This document shows, piece by piece, positions 22,138 through 34,486 of a stretch of 64,000 bases of DNA. Below the pieces are notes generated by a model, which did not search any database, was not told the origin of the DNA, and was given only the letters and a program-made list of their open reading frames with translations. The position numbers and the translations under genes were made by a program. The DNA lies in NCBI GenBank assembly GCA_021030905.1, contig JAGFMI010000012.1, positions 1,054,001 through 1,118,000 of the forward strand, in the 5' to 3' direction. Position 1 is the first letter of the stretch; each line of letters starts with the position of its first letter. This DNA comes from Pyrenula massariospora (lineage: Eukaryota; Ascomycota; Eurotiomycetes; Pyrenulales; Pyrenulaceae).

Positions 22138-23033
22138 TCATTCATCAACATCCATCTTCTCCACTACTACCACACTTGAGTCGCTACTCGAGTCCTTGAC
22201 CTCTTGCACCGTAACCAGATTGCTAAACTCTTCCCTCAAGGTCACCTTCTCCTTTAGCCACGCTGTAGTCCCCTTTTGGAACCTATAATTCCTTTCTTTC
22301 CTCGCCCGCTCGTTGGGCTTGATATAGTTCCTTAGCATCTGCGTTGGCTTCCCCTTCTCAATCACACACACATCCACATTACTTCCGGAACCCAAGTCGT
22401 TGAAGATACCTGCTTTGATAGCCTCGCTACAGCAATTGATTGCCTCTTGTTTGTTCATGTCCTTCTTCCATGATGTCTCAAAGATAGACATTGCTGCCAA
22501 CGACCCTGAGCCCATTGTCACATAAGGTAGCTTGTCTGTCGAACCATGCGCATGGACAGTGAATAACCCGACGCCTGTAGGATCTACGCCTGCAACCACG
22601 AGGTATGCGCCAATGTGTCCCTGGTACCGGAAGAGGTGCTGTTTCAACATGGTCATTACAGTGACGACGCGAGGAGAGCGGCCGGTGGATAAAGAGTGTA
22701 GTTCGAGGTTCGAGGAAATGAGGGCGGTAGTGAATTCAGTATCTGCGGCAGTTCCGGCACCAGCGCAGAAGATCGAGGGGGATATGTAATGGAGCTTTTC
22801 ACAGTTCTTGTCAGCGACGATGGGGCCGGAGGTCGCTCGGGTGTCGGCGGCGATCTAGACGATGTGTTAGATGAAAAATCGAGAAGTCAAGAACGATGTG
22901 AACCTACGACGACTCCATTGTCAAATATGCAGCCAACAATTGTTGTGCCTGTGCTGGTAGCTTTTGGTAATGGGACACCGCGAGCGTGTAATGCTAGGTT
23001 GCGGTTGTAGTTGGAAAAGTCGAGGCCCGGCAT
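22138..23033 (-). CDS. PUP1: 20S proteasome subunit beta-2 (trypsin-like)
   Basis: Catalytic subunit with trypsin-like activity in the 20S core. Two exons, 22908-23033 and 22138-22854, join in phase to give 280 residues. The propeptide ends at Gly29, exposing Thr30 in [12 protein letters not shown] as the N-terminal nucleophile after self-processing. The beta-2 signature continues with [38 protein letters not shown] and [20 protein letters not shown]. Lys and Asp residues of the Ntn-hydrolase site are present. The C-terminal extension with the [16 protein letters not shown] tail corresponds to the arm that wraps beta-3. The gene is divergent from NUP159. Nothing looks unusual. Confidence 0.95.
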
Positions 23034-23539
23034 TGTTGGCGAAGCGCGCGAGGCAGTCGCCTGCAGAGAGGGATCTAGGTTGAGAGAAAAGAGAACGAAC
23101 GTCTGTAAGAGAACAGGATCTGGTGTGTGAGAATAAAGCTGGTCGAGCGACGGGCTGGCTGTGAGAGAGAGTCCTTGGCTTGATGATCTGATGATGAAGC
23201 TTTAGCAGCCTGAGCTTGGAGTCCAAGCTCAATTTCAGGTCACGTGCCATCGCGCTCCGCGTCTCGGTTGCCCGCAAGCGTCACCCGCCATGGCAACAAT
23301 TTTCTATTCAGCGATGCCTGCGCTGGAGGCTACGTTCAGTCGCCTCCGCGCTTTCATGAGTGATCCTCAATATTCGTGACCGGCCATTTTCATACCCTCG
23401 GAGTCGCTCGCCGGCACTCCAACGTCACTCTTTTACATCGTCATCCAGCTCAAGTATTCTATCCCAGTCCCGCAATGTCTCGACAGATTCGATAGATAGA
23501 AAACCTAGACCGCTTTCGGCGGAGATACCAAGGTTCAAG
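23034..23539. promoter_or_regulatory. Divergent promoter of PUP1 and NUP159
   Basis: About 500 bp between two divergently transcribed genes. A CACGTG-type sequence (GTCACGTGCC) lies near 23238. The proteasome-control GGTGGCAAA element was not seen. An in-frame ATG at 23360 could lengthen the NUP159 product by 60 residues, but the sequence there does not look protein-like. Confidence 0.45.
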
Positions 23540-26500
23540 ATGGCGTTCAGCCTATCTGGCGCGAATGCCTTCGGGACACCGGGACCATCACAAACACCGC
23601 AAGCGAAAGAAGGCCCTGATCTTCAAGAAATTACACAGAGTGTAGGCTCCTTATTTTGGCGGACTGAATCCGGTCGCTAACTGAATACAGACAGTGGCAT
23701 TCAAAACGATCGGCGGTGACTCCAAAGTACAGCTTATACCTACACCATGGCCAGCGGAATCCCTCCCTCCCTCTACAGCTTCTCTACTTGATGTCGTGTC
23801 AGGCAAAGGATTGGTTGCTGCAGCGGGGCCTGATGTAGTCGTCCTAGCGAAGACATCTACTGTCCAAGCAGCATCCAAGGCTAAAGCAGAAGGTGCTGGT
23901 GGTCCATTTCAGCCTGAGGTCAAATTGTCTGTCCCCCGAATATCTCAGCTCGCCTTTTCTGCAGACGAAAATGTCCTTGTCATTTCAGCGGAGAGTGGAG
24001 GCGGACTTGCAGCGTACCAGGTCGACAACGTCATGAAAGGAGAGACAAATCCTGCACTGCAACTGCAGACCGGTGGCAGCGCTTTACGTGCCCTCGTTGC
24101 GAATCCGGCAGCAGAGAAGGCGGCATTGTTTGCTGCTGTGACAGTCAACGGTCAGCTAATGGTAGCAGATTTGGAAAAAGCTTCTTTGATGAATGGATCT
24201 AGCGGATCTGTACTGAAGGAAGGAGTGAGCTGTGTGGCATGGAGTAAAAGGGGCAAGCAATTAGTGGCTGGACTAGCAGATTGCACTGCATGCCAAACGA
24301 CTCCCAACGGGGAGGTAAAAGCGATTATTCCACGACCTCCAGAATTGCCAGCAGGCATGCATGTTTCTAAGATTTGCTGGTTGGAAGATAATGTCTTCCT
24401 GAATTTCTACAGCGAGACTGACGGTAACAACTGCGAAGCTTTTATTGTTCAACGTGAAAAGGACACTGCCAATTTTGAATTTCAGAAGGTACCTGAAGTT
24501 GTTGGACCATTCGGCATGGACCGAACACCGCCATACCAGTTCGTTGGACGCCTGCGAGGATTCCCGCCTTCTCTTTCTGACCTTCTTTTGGTGGCCTCTA
24601 CCTGCGGTTCGGACATTGGGCTCATCTCAAAATCGGAAAAGCCACTTTCTGAACAGGAGCCAGTCACTGGCAACTACGCAACCACACTCATCGACAAAGA
24701 CCACAGAAAAGCTGCCCTTCCATTTAGTGATACGGACACAAGTCCAATTGGCCTGGCAATTGATCTTTCGAGCACCAGCGTAGTACTCAAGCCTCTTGAA
24801 AACCTTGAGGAGATGGACGCGTCTGACAGCCCTGTGCCGATCCTGCTAGTTCTAAATAACGAAGGTGTTCTCTGCGCCTGGTACATCATTTACACTGATT
24901 CTATTATGCAAAAAGTACCATATCCACTCCTGACTACCGTTGGTGGAAATATGAATCAGCAAAATCAGGCCCGATCTCCTACGACCAGCCCCACGACAGC
25001 TACTTCCGCAAATATCCAATCTGGATTTGGTCAGCAAGGCGTTAATCAGTCCTCGCAACCATCTGTCTTTGGGCAGTCTGCTCAGCAGTCAACCTTCGGC
25101 AAGCCATCTCAGCCGTCGGGCTTTGGACAGCCTGCTTTTGGACAGTCATCATTAAGCTCATCGAAGCCAGCCTTTGCCGGGCCTAGTTTCAGCAATGCAG
25201 CGGGAAGCTCCTTTGCTTCTAACACCTTCGGAAACGCCAAGCCGTCTTGGGTCAGTACTGGTATTGGCAGTAATGCAACCGGACAAAATTCTGGTTCCGG
25301 CTTTGGCAAACCAGGCTTTGGATCGCCATCTCCATTAGGTCCAGCAGGAGGTTCTTTCGGCACTGGAGCACCTGCATTTGGATCTCCGGCTTTTGGCAAG
25401 CCAGCTTTGTCAGGCTCACAGGCTCAAAACAACGCGTCAGGCTTCGGTCAGTCCGCTTTTGGGCAATTAAAGCCTCAAACCTCTACTGGCGGATCTGGGG
25501 GTTTCTCTTCATTCGCTAATAATGGCGGCTTTTCAGGATTCGCCAACTCCAAAACATCTAGCGAAAGCCCCTTTGGAAGCAAGCCGTCGGGGCCTTCTCC
25601 CTTTGGTCAGTCTTCGACGGCCCGGAATTTCAGTAATATGGACATGGATACACCGTCAACCTTTGGGACGCCTGAGAACAACGGTCCTGAGAAGAAAGGC
25701 GGCTTTGGGAACATTGGGACTCCTTCTAGTAGCTTCAACCTGGGGTCAACCTTTAAGCCAGACTCACAGCCCGGTCGTGCCTTAGCAAAACCTGCTACTG
25801 ATTCAGCATTTGGATTCGGGAAGGGTTTTGGGGATATATTGGGAGAGCCCCAAAAATCGACCTCTCAAATTCCAAACAAGGATGAAAATATGAGCGAAGC
25901 CGATGATTCGGGAATACAAAACCATCAGCCGCCAGTAAATACTGAGTCGAAGAGCGTGACAACGCCGCCATCAACTATAATACGCAAGGAGACAAGTGCG
26001 CCGCCGCCTTTGGGGAATTTATTTGGCACGCAGTCTCAAACAAATACAACGACAGCCTCTGTAGCAGACAGCCAGCCAACTTGGACGTTTGGCCCAACTA
26101 TATCTACAACACCCAAAGATCCACCGAAGACAACCAGTTTTACTACCACACCCCCCAGCGCCCCGAAAATAAAGACAGAGTCCCCGAGCGATGATGATGC
26201 ACACACACCACTAAATCAAATACCCGAAGCTCCCTTGCCGCCGGAGTCGACCAGCAAGATTTCTTATACCCCTGGCGATACATCGACTTCTTCGATTGGA
26301 TCACACAAGTCATCGTCTGTAGATGATGCGCCGTTGCCGCCTGATTTTACGAAAGTTAATAAAAAGATTGCGGAAAATGCTCCTTTACCTCTGGGCGGGA
26401 CAGAAGCAATCAAGCCAACCGAGAACGATGCGCCTCTTCCACCAGACTTCACCAAATCTGGCAAGTCAAATACGAACGAGTCGTCGCTTCTTCCTGCCCC

Positions 26501-28322
26501 TCAGGCGACAACAAGGGACATTTCTAGCGCTCCCCCTTTGCCTCCAGATTTCACCAAAAACAACGAAAATACTCCAGCGAGACCAAGGGAGCACCAACTA
26601 CCAATGGGCTCTGATGATTTAGAGTCAACCGGTAGCTGGGAGGATGGATCTGACGAGGACACCGAAGGCCCTGAACCAAGCGAAGGTCCTGAATCTCCGA
26701 CTAGGACGGATGATGTCACTGGAGAGCATACCGAGGATTTGAAAACCTCCCCTGAGAGCTCTTTCGCTAAGGACGACGAGTCACCAGGCGGGCCGTTTAC
26801 CAACGTCTCACAGCAACCGGATAGATCCAACAGATTGTTCGGAGAGGTGGGCCAGGGCATGCCAGTCTTCCTGCCCCCAAGAAAAGGGCCTGAATCTCCA
26901 CGATCTCCAAGCCCTAGTCGGAACGTTTTGCCTTTGAATGACTCACTTAGGCCAGATACATCACGGTCTGTGAGCGCACCTACCCGTCCTCATGCAGCGA
27001 TTTCGAACCGAAGAGCCGAACTCAAAAATCACGCTTTACCTCAGCAAGCCCCTCGTTCAATTGCTCAAATCTATTCAGAAGATCGGAGGAAAGCGCAGCT
27101 GAGAGACGAGGTCGTCCTTGAAGCTGAAGCTTCAGAACTAGCAGACGACGAAGATGAGCAACTTCGAGCTGATCTCGCTCAACCTCTGACACCAACAGAC
27201 AAGCTAGATGATTTTCTTCCTCATCAGCCACCTGTCAACAAGAACCATGCCAGCGGCATCCCTGCCCAGATCGAGCGTTTATACCATGACATCAACTCTA
27301 TGATTGGAACACTAGGGCTCAACGCACGTTCATTATCAGCTTTCATACTTCATCAGGAGACACGCGTGAATGAAGATCATCAGGATGAGAATACATGGCG
27401 ACATCTTCTCTATTCAGACGATCATAATGAAATGATTGAACACAATTGGACATTTTTGGACATTCCAGAATTTTACCTTGGAGAGACAGTTCTCAGAGAA
27501 ATGCTAGAAGGTGTCCAGCTTGAAGAGCCGTCTTCAAAACTAGAAGCTTGCTACGATCTTTTGGTCAACGACGTAGACCAGCTTCAAAGGAAACTCACCA
27601 GCATTCGCAAGGCGCTGCGTGCTGCAACAAACACTGAATGGACAGCCTCGGTCCCTCTGTCTGCTGAGCAGTGTGCATTACAACAAGCTGTGCGAAAAGG
27701 CTCTGTGACCGTAGAGACTAGACTCGCTGAGGCCGAACGATCAATCTCTGTTCTGCGAGCTAGGCTTGCCGAAGCCACGCCGGCACAAGGGAATGGTGTC
27801 GTCAAGTCGACTTCAGGTCGATCAAGTTCTCAGCGAAAGCCAACAGTTGAGGCCGTCACAACCACCATCAAAAAGATGACCTCAATGGCTGAGCGCAAGA
27901 GCAGTGACATTGCTGTCCTTGAGGCACAACTACGGAAGCTGAACATTGACTTTGCATCGTCTGTGAACGGAAGCCGTGAGCCTTCCCTGGAGCCTGAAGT
28001 TGCAACTCCCTCCACGAGCAAGAGCAAATTAGGAGCCTCGCTGCTAAGCAGGGCTCCGGTCACACCCGGTAGTATCTATCACACGCCTGAATCGAAGTTC
28101 GGAGCGAGTGCAACCAGCATGAGAAGCACCATGCAAGCGAGCATGAATGGTGTTCAAGCTACGGGGCTTGCAGAAGACAAAGTGCAGTGGCGCGAGAAGA
28201 CGAAGAGAAAGAAAGCCGTCAATGCTCTGCTTCGCGAAGCACTGCTGGCAAGGAGATCAAAGGGAAAGGACATACCAACAGTCACTGGTTGGAATAAGTT
28301 TGCAGCTGCAGTGCAGAAATGA
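23540..28322 (+). CDS. NUP159: Nucleoporin NUP159 (cytoplasmic-side FG nucleoporin)
   Basis: Subunit of the cytoplasmic filament complex (with Nup82 and Nsp1), where it docks the DEAD-box helicase Dbp5 during mRNA export. Exon 1 (23540-23641) joins in phase to exon 2 (23691-28322), giving 1577 residues. Residues about 35-430 form the N-terminal beta-propeller (KVQLIPTPWPAESLPP, KGLVAAAGPDVVVLA). Residues about 460-760 are an FG-repeat region with many FGQ, FGKP and SAFG units. Around residues 870-1010 an APLPPDFTK element occurs three to four times in Pro-rich linkers. Acidic stretches follow. The C-terminal 400 residues are helical (IPAQIERLYHDINSMIGTLG, AEAERSISVLRARLAEA), matching the coiled-coil that assembles with Nup82 and Nsp1. 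The start at 23540 (MAFSLSGANAFGTPG) is preferred to 23360. Confidence 0.92.
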
Positions 28323-28569
28323 GCGATGCTGTATTGCTGACGAACGTTGTTTGACTACGTTTCATTTTGATCATTTTGAATCAGCATCAGCGATGGTAGT
28401 ACCGGAAGGAAGAGAGACAGGGCAAAGTCTCGCAAAAAGCTACTACGAGAAAGCCTACAAAATCACATTGTGGACGACCGTTCTTAGCACCAGCATAATA
28501 CCGAATCTTATCATCAAAGTCATTTCCGTGTATAAACCCTGCCGCGCTTACCTATGTCTTATTCATCAC

Positions 28570-30208
28570 TTAGAGGAGAGCCACGGCCGGGCTCCTCACT
28601 ACCTTCCCCTCTTCCGCCGCAAGGGGATTCTCCGTCCTCCCCACCAACAATTCCCCCAACTCCCTCGCAACATCTTCCACCCTCTCTAGCCCCAAAACCA
28701 CATTCTCAATCCTCTCCCTTCTCTCCTTGTCAATCACTCCTTCCGTTACAGCCCTCCACTTCTCCAAAATCTCTTCATTCGACAGCCCCGGTCGCACCCC
28801 CCTGGGCGCCTCCAAAAACTGCACCAGCGTTCCCCCATCAGCCAGCTTTATCGTCACGCGCTGGTTCCACGGCTCCTGGTCGAGCTCTGTCCTGTGTACG
28901 CACATTATCTTGTCCACAATCGCCCATACAGCGTCCCGGTCGAGCATTTCGGCCCCAAACTGGGCGGGCACCACATGGCCATCAACAAGCTGCAGGGCAG
29001 CCACATACGCGGCGCTCATCTGCGCGCCCGTCGCGTTCAGCGGCCGCGAGACGGCGAACCCACCGTGCTTGTACGCCGCCTCGGACATCTCGAGCGTGAT
29101 GCTCTGGATCGTCTCCGCTACTAGATTACCCCTATTCCTCCGCAGGCGCTCCGGATACTGCCGCTGCAGCCTCTCCAGACACTCAATCACCGGATGCGTC
29201 GCCGCCATCGCCGGATACTGCTTCACCCGAATCTCCCTCGTCTGCCAATTGACCCCGAGATCCCTGACGAGCTCGTCGGGGCGGAACCGCGGCTCCCTGT
29301 CTGAGCCTTGACTGAACGTGGCCAAGAACCCGCCGTACTCGCGCTCGTACACGCGCTCGATGCCCGTGTAACCCCCGCGTGCGACCAGCGCGGCGAAGAG
29401 CCCGTTCCGGGCTGCGAAACCGTGCTGCATGCGCTTGGCCATGCTCTCGTACTGGGCGGACATGAGGCCGCAGGCCTGGGTGGCAGCGGTGCCTAGCGCG
29501 GACTCGACGGTGCGGGGTGGGGAGGAGAGGAGTTTGCTGACGGCGGCGGCGGAGGCGGTGGGGCCGAAGACGGTGCCGCTGTGCCAGCCGAGGGAGAGGA
29601 GGTGCGAGCCGTGCAGGGCGAGGCCGACGCGGGGGCCGAGTTCGTAGCCGGTGAGGAGGGCGAGGAGGAGGTGGGGGCCTGTGGTGGGGTTGGTGGGGGA
29701 GAGAAGGTCGGCGGCGGCGAGGAGGGAGGGGAGGAGGATGGCGTTGGAGTGGAGGGGGGCGGAGGCGTGGTAGTCGTCCAGCTCGAAGCCTTGGATGAAG
29801 GTGCTGTTTAGGAGGGCGGCGGGGAGGGGACCGAGTTTCTGTTTTTGTTTTCGTCAACAACCACAGGGGCCAGTCGGGCAGAGGTGGGATGGAGATGACA
29901 TGACAGAATGGGAGAGGCTTTGGACCGTCACGTACCTTTTCCCAACCAAAGATTCTACACGGTCCTGCGGATTCCATCTCAAAGATTGCCTTGGCCGCCG
30001 TTTCGGACCAGGGGAGGCGCGCCCCGATCAGTCCGCAGGCGAGTCCGTCGAGGATCAAGTATTTTGCTCGTGTTCGTACTTCTTCGGGGACGTCATCTAG
30101 TGTGAGAGAATAGACCCAATTGCATAGTTTTCCTGTAGGACCTTCGGGGTCGCTGGGCGGCGATGGTGTCCCCGAGAGATTGGGTGAAGAGTTTAATGAA
30201 GTCGCCAT
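28570..30208 (-). CDS. MmgE/PrpD protein, cis-aconitate decarboxylase-like
   Basis: Likely acts on a (substituted) cis-aconitate, decarboxylating it to an itaconate-type product. Two exons, 29936-30208 and 28570-29838, close in phase: 513 residues. From memory of Aspergillus terreus CadA, this protein shares unusually similar blocks: AKYLILDGLACGLIGARLPW, FELDDYHASAPLHS (His115, His121), GWHSGTVFGP, then ATQACGLMSAQY and AKRMQHGFAARNGLF. These include the histidines and the lysine reported at the CadA site, so a decarboxylase is favoured over a dehydratase. It is the leftmost gene of the metabolic block, convergent with NUP159, and differs clearly from the PrpD protein at 49189. Base composition is markedly GC-rich, with C-rich sense strand in the 5' half and G-rich in the 3' half. 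Substrate (aconitate versus alkylaconitate) is inferred from neighbours. Confidence 0.8.
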
Positions 30209-30765
30209 TATGGATATCTTAATTTTTAGAAACTGGGACTGTAACTGTCTTGTCTCGTTCTTGTAAGAACGACGGCATGATGTCGGTAGAACAACGTTCA
30301 TTAATCAATAAAATATCCCCATGGAATAGGTTGGTTGTGCAATAGATAGGGAAAGCGTTGTTGTCCACCTGCTCATGCATAAGCGCTTATCATACGTATT
30401 TCATACGTACCTGCATGCACGCCGGCTACCTGGCTTCCGCATATCCCGTATCGGGGTGTATAGTGATACAATACCATGCATGAATCCTGCGCTAATCCGT
30501 TTAGATAGCACGTGAGCGTGTCACTCTGGCCGAGGCTTTGTTGATAAGACTGCCAGTAGGAAGGTGATAAACACCTAGATGGTTGAGCGGTGGATCTGCG
30601 AAGCTTTTTTATAGATAAGTTTATATTATGCCCATTTGGCGGATATTTGAACTTATCACAATCATCCCTCTTGAATTTGATGAACAGACAATCCGAACAT
30701 TGATCTCTCTATTGTTTTCTCTTTCTCTTTTTTATTCTAAAGGTAGTATCTCACACTCAACAATC
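30209..30765. promoter_or_regulatory. Divergent promoter of decarboxylase-like and alcohol dehydrogenase genes
   Basis: About 560 bp of AT-richer DNA between two divergently transcribed GC-rich genes, so it is a shared promoter and a natural point of co-regulation. A TTTTTTATAGATAAG stretch near 30605-30619 offers a TATA-like element and a GATAAG (GATA-factor type) site upstream of the dehydrogenase. Confidence 0.4.
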
Positions 30766-32362
30766 ATGGAATCGACACCAAAGCCCCTGCCCTCCCTCGT
30801 TCCAGACGAAAAATCCCCGCCTACCTTCGACATCCCAAAGATGTGCAAAGCCGGCGTCGTCGTCAACGAGGGACCCAACTACTCCGTCGAAGTGACAGAA
30901 GTCCCCGTCCCCTCCCCAGGTAGGTACTATACATACCCATCCCTTCCACCTCTTCCCCAATGCTCACCCTCAAAACCCCCCACCCTCCAGGACCAGACCA
31001 ACTCCTCCTCCGCCTCAACGCCACCGGCCTCTGCCACTCCGACATCCACTTCATGAAGAACGACTGGCGCAACCGCCTCATGTCGCAGTTCGACGTCCGC
31101 TCCCCCGGCCACGAGGGCGCGGGGATCGTCGTCGCGCTCGGCGAGTCCGTCGCGGGCTGGACGCTCGGCGACCGCGCGGGCCTGAAGCCCATCTGGGATA
31201 CGTGCGGGAGGTGCGAGATGTGTGGGGATGTGGAGGGTGGGGAGGATCGGGAGGCGTATTGTGAGGGGGCGCGGTTGACGGGGTTGGTGAAGGTTGGTTT
31301 GCTCCCATGGTAGGAAGGGGGTTGGATGGATGATGTGTCTTTCCCAACGGCGAGCTAATGCGAAGAAATGAAAAGACGGGCTCCTACCAGCAATACGTCC
31401 TCAGCCCCGCCCGCTACACGACCCGCATCCCCGCGGGTGTCCCCGACCACCTCGCCGCCCCGCTCATGTGCTCCGGCGTGACCGTCTACCGGGCCCTCAA
31501 GGAGGCCCGGCTCCCGCCGCGCGCGTGGGCCGTGTTTCCTGGAGGTGGGGGAGGGGTGAGTACCTAGTTTACTCTTTCTTCTCCTTCAATCACTAGAGTG
31601 TCAGATCTCGATTCGTGTTATGTAAGTGCTGACTTTCCCCGTACGTGTACGCGTCTAGGTCGGGATCCAAGGCATCCAGCTCGCAAAAGCTATGGGCTTC
31701 CGGCCGATCGCAGTGGACACGGGCACCGCGAAGCGGAAGCTGTGTCTAGAGATGGGGGCGGAGGGCTTTGTGGACTTTGCCGAGAGCGCGGATGTGGCCG
31801 CAGACGTGGTCGCAGCGGCGGATGGGGTCGGGGCGCACGGGGTGTTTGTGACGGCGCCGCAGGCGTATGGGGCGGCGGTGGGGATGCTGGGGAAGAGGGT
31901 GGGGGGCGTGGTTTGTTGTTTGGGGCTGCGTGAGTGAACCTGGTTTTTCCTTTTCCTTTGAGCTTTGGTGGATGAAGGGTTTCTTGGGTTCTTGATTGAT
32001 TGACTGATTGGCTGACCGGAATGGTGTGTGCTCGATCTAGCACCCGCAGGTGCGCCTCCGCTGTCCATTAGCCCGTCGTTGATGGTGAGGAAGAACTTGA
32101 GGGTTACGGGCTCGCTGGCGGGGAGCATGAAGGATACGGATGAGACGTTAGATTTTGCCCGGAGGGTATGTCGTTTTTCTTTTTCGTATCTGAAACCCCT
32201 TCACTTGCAAACTTGGAGTTGATACTTGTGGTTGACGTCGATTTTCAGGGCTTAATCAAGCCCATGTATGAGGTTTTCCCGTTTCATAAATTGCCGGAGG
32301 CGGTTAAGATGCTGGAGGAGGGTAAGGTTGCCGGACGGATCGTTGTGGATTTTAACGCGTGA
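30766..32362 (+). CDS. Zinc-dependent medium-chain alcohol dehydrogenase
   Basis: Predicted NAD(P)-dependent oxidation or reduction of an alcohol/aldehyde. Six exons close in phase (30766-30919, 30991-31292, 31376-31555, 31659-31929, 32041-32165, 32249-32362): 381 residues. Catalytic zinc ligands are Cys66 (GLCHSD), His92-Glu93 (SPGHEGAG) and the Cys in PLMCSGVTVYRALK. The structural zinc lobe has CGRCEMC plus a further Cys in REAYCEG. The Rossmann turn reads FPGGGGGVGIQGIQLAKAMG, with Asp after strand two (AVDTG), which suggests NAD. The closest layout is yeast ADH1-like enzymes. The gene is divergent from the decarboxylase-like gene and lies in the polyketide block, so it may oxidise a terminal hydroxyl made by the CYP52-like P450. 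That role is an inference; a primary-metabolism ADH is possible. Confidence 0.85.
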
Positions 32363-32737
32363 TCGAGGAGAGCTTTTGTGATGGTAGAGGTGATGGCGTG
32401 GGCTGGGGGAATTTGATGTATTTCTTAAAGATATGATTTCGTACAATAGGAAGTGGAAGGTAAATTTAACAGACTGCACACATTACCTTCCAAACCTGGT
32501 ATCATTGCTATCAAAAAACTGTAGGCGATCTTGTGCTCTCTTTGCGTTCCCTCTATAGCTAACATTCCATTGTATTGTCATGAAATTCGTATATCCCTAC
32601 TCGAAAACCGATCCCGAGCTCCTTGAAGGTGTTCACAGAGAAAATCTGTGCAAATGTAAATATACAAGAAAGAAAATCGCTCAAAATATTCTATGTATAA
32701 CAATTGTACAACAGTAACTCTAGTACGAGGAAACACT
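32363..32737. other. Convergent intergenic region
   Basis: About 375 bp between the 3' ends of the alcohol dehydrogenase and the transporter. AT-rich, consistent with two terminators. No gene seen. Confidence 0.5.
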
Positions 32738-34486
32738 CTATGCCTTCAAAGTATCATACTTGCTCCGAGCGCGGATGGCCGAACCTTTATAGTACAATAT
32801 CCACGGCACTCCCAACAATGTCAGGGCGATGAACGCCAGCAAACTGGTCGCCCATCCGATGCCAAGCCTATGATACATCGGCAACGTGAAGAGGGGAAAC
32901 CCAGCACCGAAAATGTATCTCAGAATCCCATTAGCGGCCATAGCGGAAGCTCCGTAGCGAGCCTGATAAGTATCCACGATATACAGCGCTGCCGAGATGA
33001 AGACGCACATGTTCCCCCACGAGAACGGCACGGCGGCCATGACGGGAGAGATCCAGTGCACGCTCGGCCGCGCCGTCCACGCGAACCAAAAGAGGCCCAC
33101 CGGGAGCCCGATGGAGCCAAGCATGGCACAGTAAAGACGGTGCTCCGGGGCGACGATGCCGTTGCGGCCGTTGGTGAGGGCGGTGCGGAAGAGGCGCTGA
33201 TAGACAAATGTGTCGACGATGATGATCGTGAGGAGACCGAGTAAGCAGCCGATGGCGAGGGATATGAAAACGAGGCCGCTCTGCTCGCTGGTGAAGCCGT
33301 AGACGCTGTTGAAAATGGAGGGGAAAGCGGCGAAGAAAGAGTAAAGGACGGCGAGATTGAAGGAGATGTATAGTGCGAAGAAGCCGATGATGGGCTCGGT
33401 GAACAGCATGTGCGCCGGTCGGATGAAAGAAGTAATGAGCATGACTCTTCCTGCTGCGAGACCGCCAGGACCCGAAGGCGGTGGCTCGATGCCGAGACGT
33501 TTGGCCCGTTGTTGCAGGATAGCCTTTTTGTAGGTTTCTTTGGTAAAGAGCACGGGGAACCAACCAACCGCGGCGAACATGAGAGTAACCCACTGAGTCC
33601 AGCGCCAACCTTTGTAGGCAGCAACGTATCCGCCGATGATAGGACTATAGAAGCAGAACATCAGCTTACGACGCCGAGAAGAGGTAGATTGATGACTCTG
33701 GGATACAAGAAAGAACGTACCCAATAGCAGGTCCAAGAAAGGGGCTCAAGACATAGAAGGAGGTCGTTCGGGCTCGCGTTTCGGCGGGCCAAAGATCGGC
33801 ATTGGTTCCTGCGCCGATGGTGAGAGGCGGCGAGCCGAATATACCTGCCAGGAAGCGCAGGATGACCAAGCTGCCATAGTTTTGAGAGAAACCAGCGCCC
33901 ATGATGAAAAATGCAAATATCAGGATTGCGAACATGTAGACAAATCTCCGACCGAAAGCCTCGCTGAGCGAAGCGCCCACGATGGGACCGAAACCGAGGC
34001 CAAGCACATACAATGAGAAGGGGATCAGAGCAGCTGTGGCACTGACTCCAAACTCCTTTGAAACGAGCGGGTATGCTGGCGTGTATATAGAAGAACCAAA
34101 CGAGCTACGTTAATGTTAGCGAGCGAGGAAAGTCTTTTCTCCACGTTTGCCAACGTGGACCGACCTCGGACTCACACAACAAAAGCTAGATAGGCTGGCA
34201 CGATAGTATGGAAGACCTTCTTTGGGAAAGGCCAGTTGCGAGCATTTTCAGGGTCATCTGGACCTGTCCAGTCTTGTGCAGTGACTATTCTGGTCATCTC
34301 ATTCGATTGTCGCTGGTGGTTGTCCACCGGGATTGAGAGCTGGTCAGGAATCTCGTCCTTCTGATCGTGCTGAGCGTTCCGTAGAGCGTCCGCATCTGGG
34401 GCCATGTTTTGCGGAGCGCTCGTGGCAAGCAGTTCGAAAGGCTCGACATAACGAGGTGAGTCCTGACTACCACGCGAGGCGGCCAT
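32738..34486 (-). CDS. MFS transporter (DHA1-type, 12 TM)
   Basis: Predicted proton-driven exporter in the plasma membrane. Three exons close in phase (34176-34486, 33721-34104, 32738-33644): 533 residues. A hydrophilic N-tail with DWTGPDDPENARNWPFPKK leads into the first helix, the hallmark of the fungal polyamine/multidrug DHA1 group. Motif A-like GASLSEAFGRRFVYMF, LRFLAGIFGSPPLTIGAGTN and LGPAIGPIIGGYVA(A)YKGWRW follow in order. The C-terminal half has the expected six hydrophobic segments and ends without a long tail. Its position between the dehydrogenase and citrate synthase genes suggests export of the cluster product, comparable in concept to the MFS exporter of itaconate clusters. 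Substrate cannot be read from sequence. Confidence 0.88.

Noticed and set aside
28554-29496. Plus-strand open frames of 180-194 codons opposite the decarboxylase-like gene
   Set aside because: They are antisense shadows of a GC-rich coding exon; the minus strand has clear family motifs and the plus-strand products do not.
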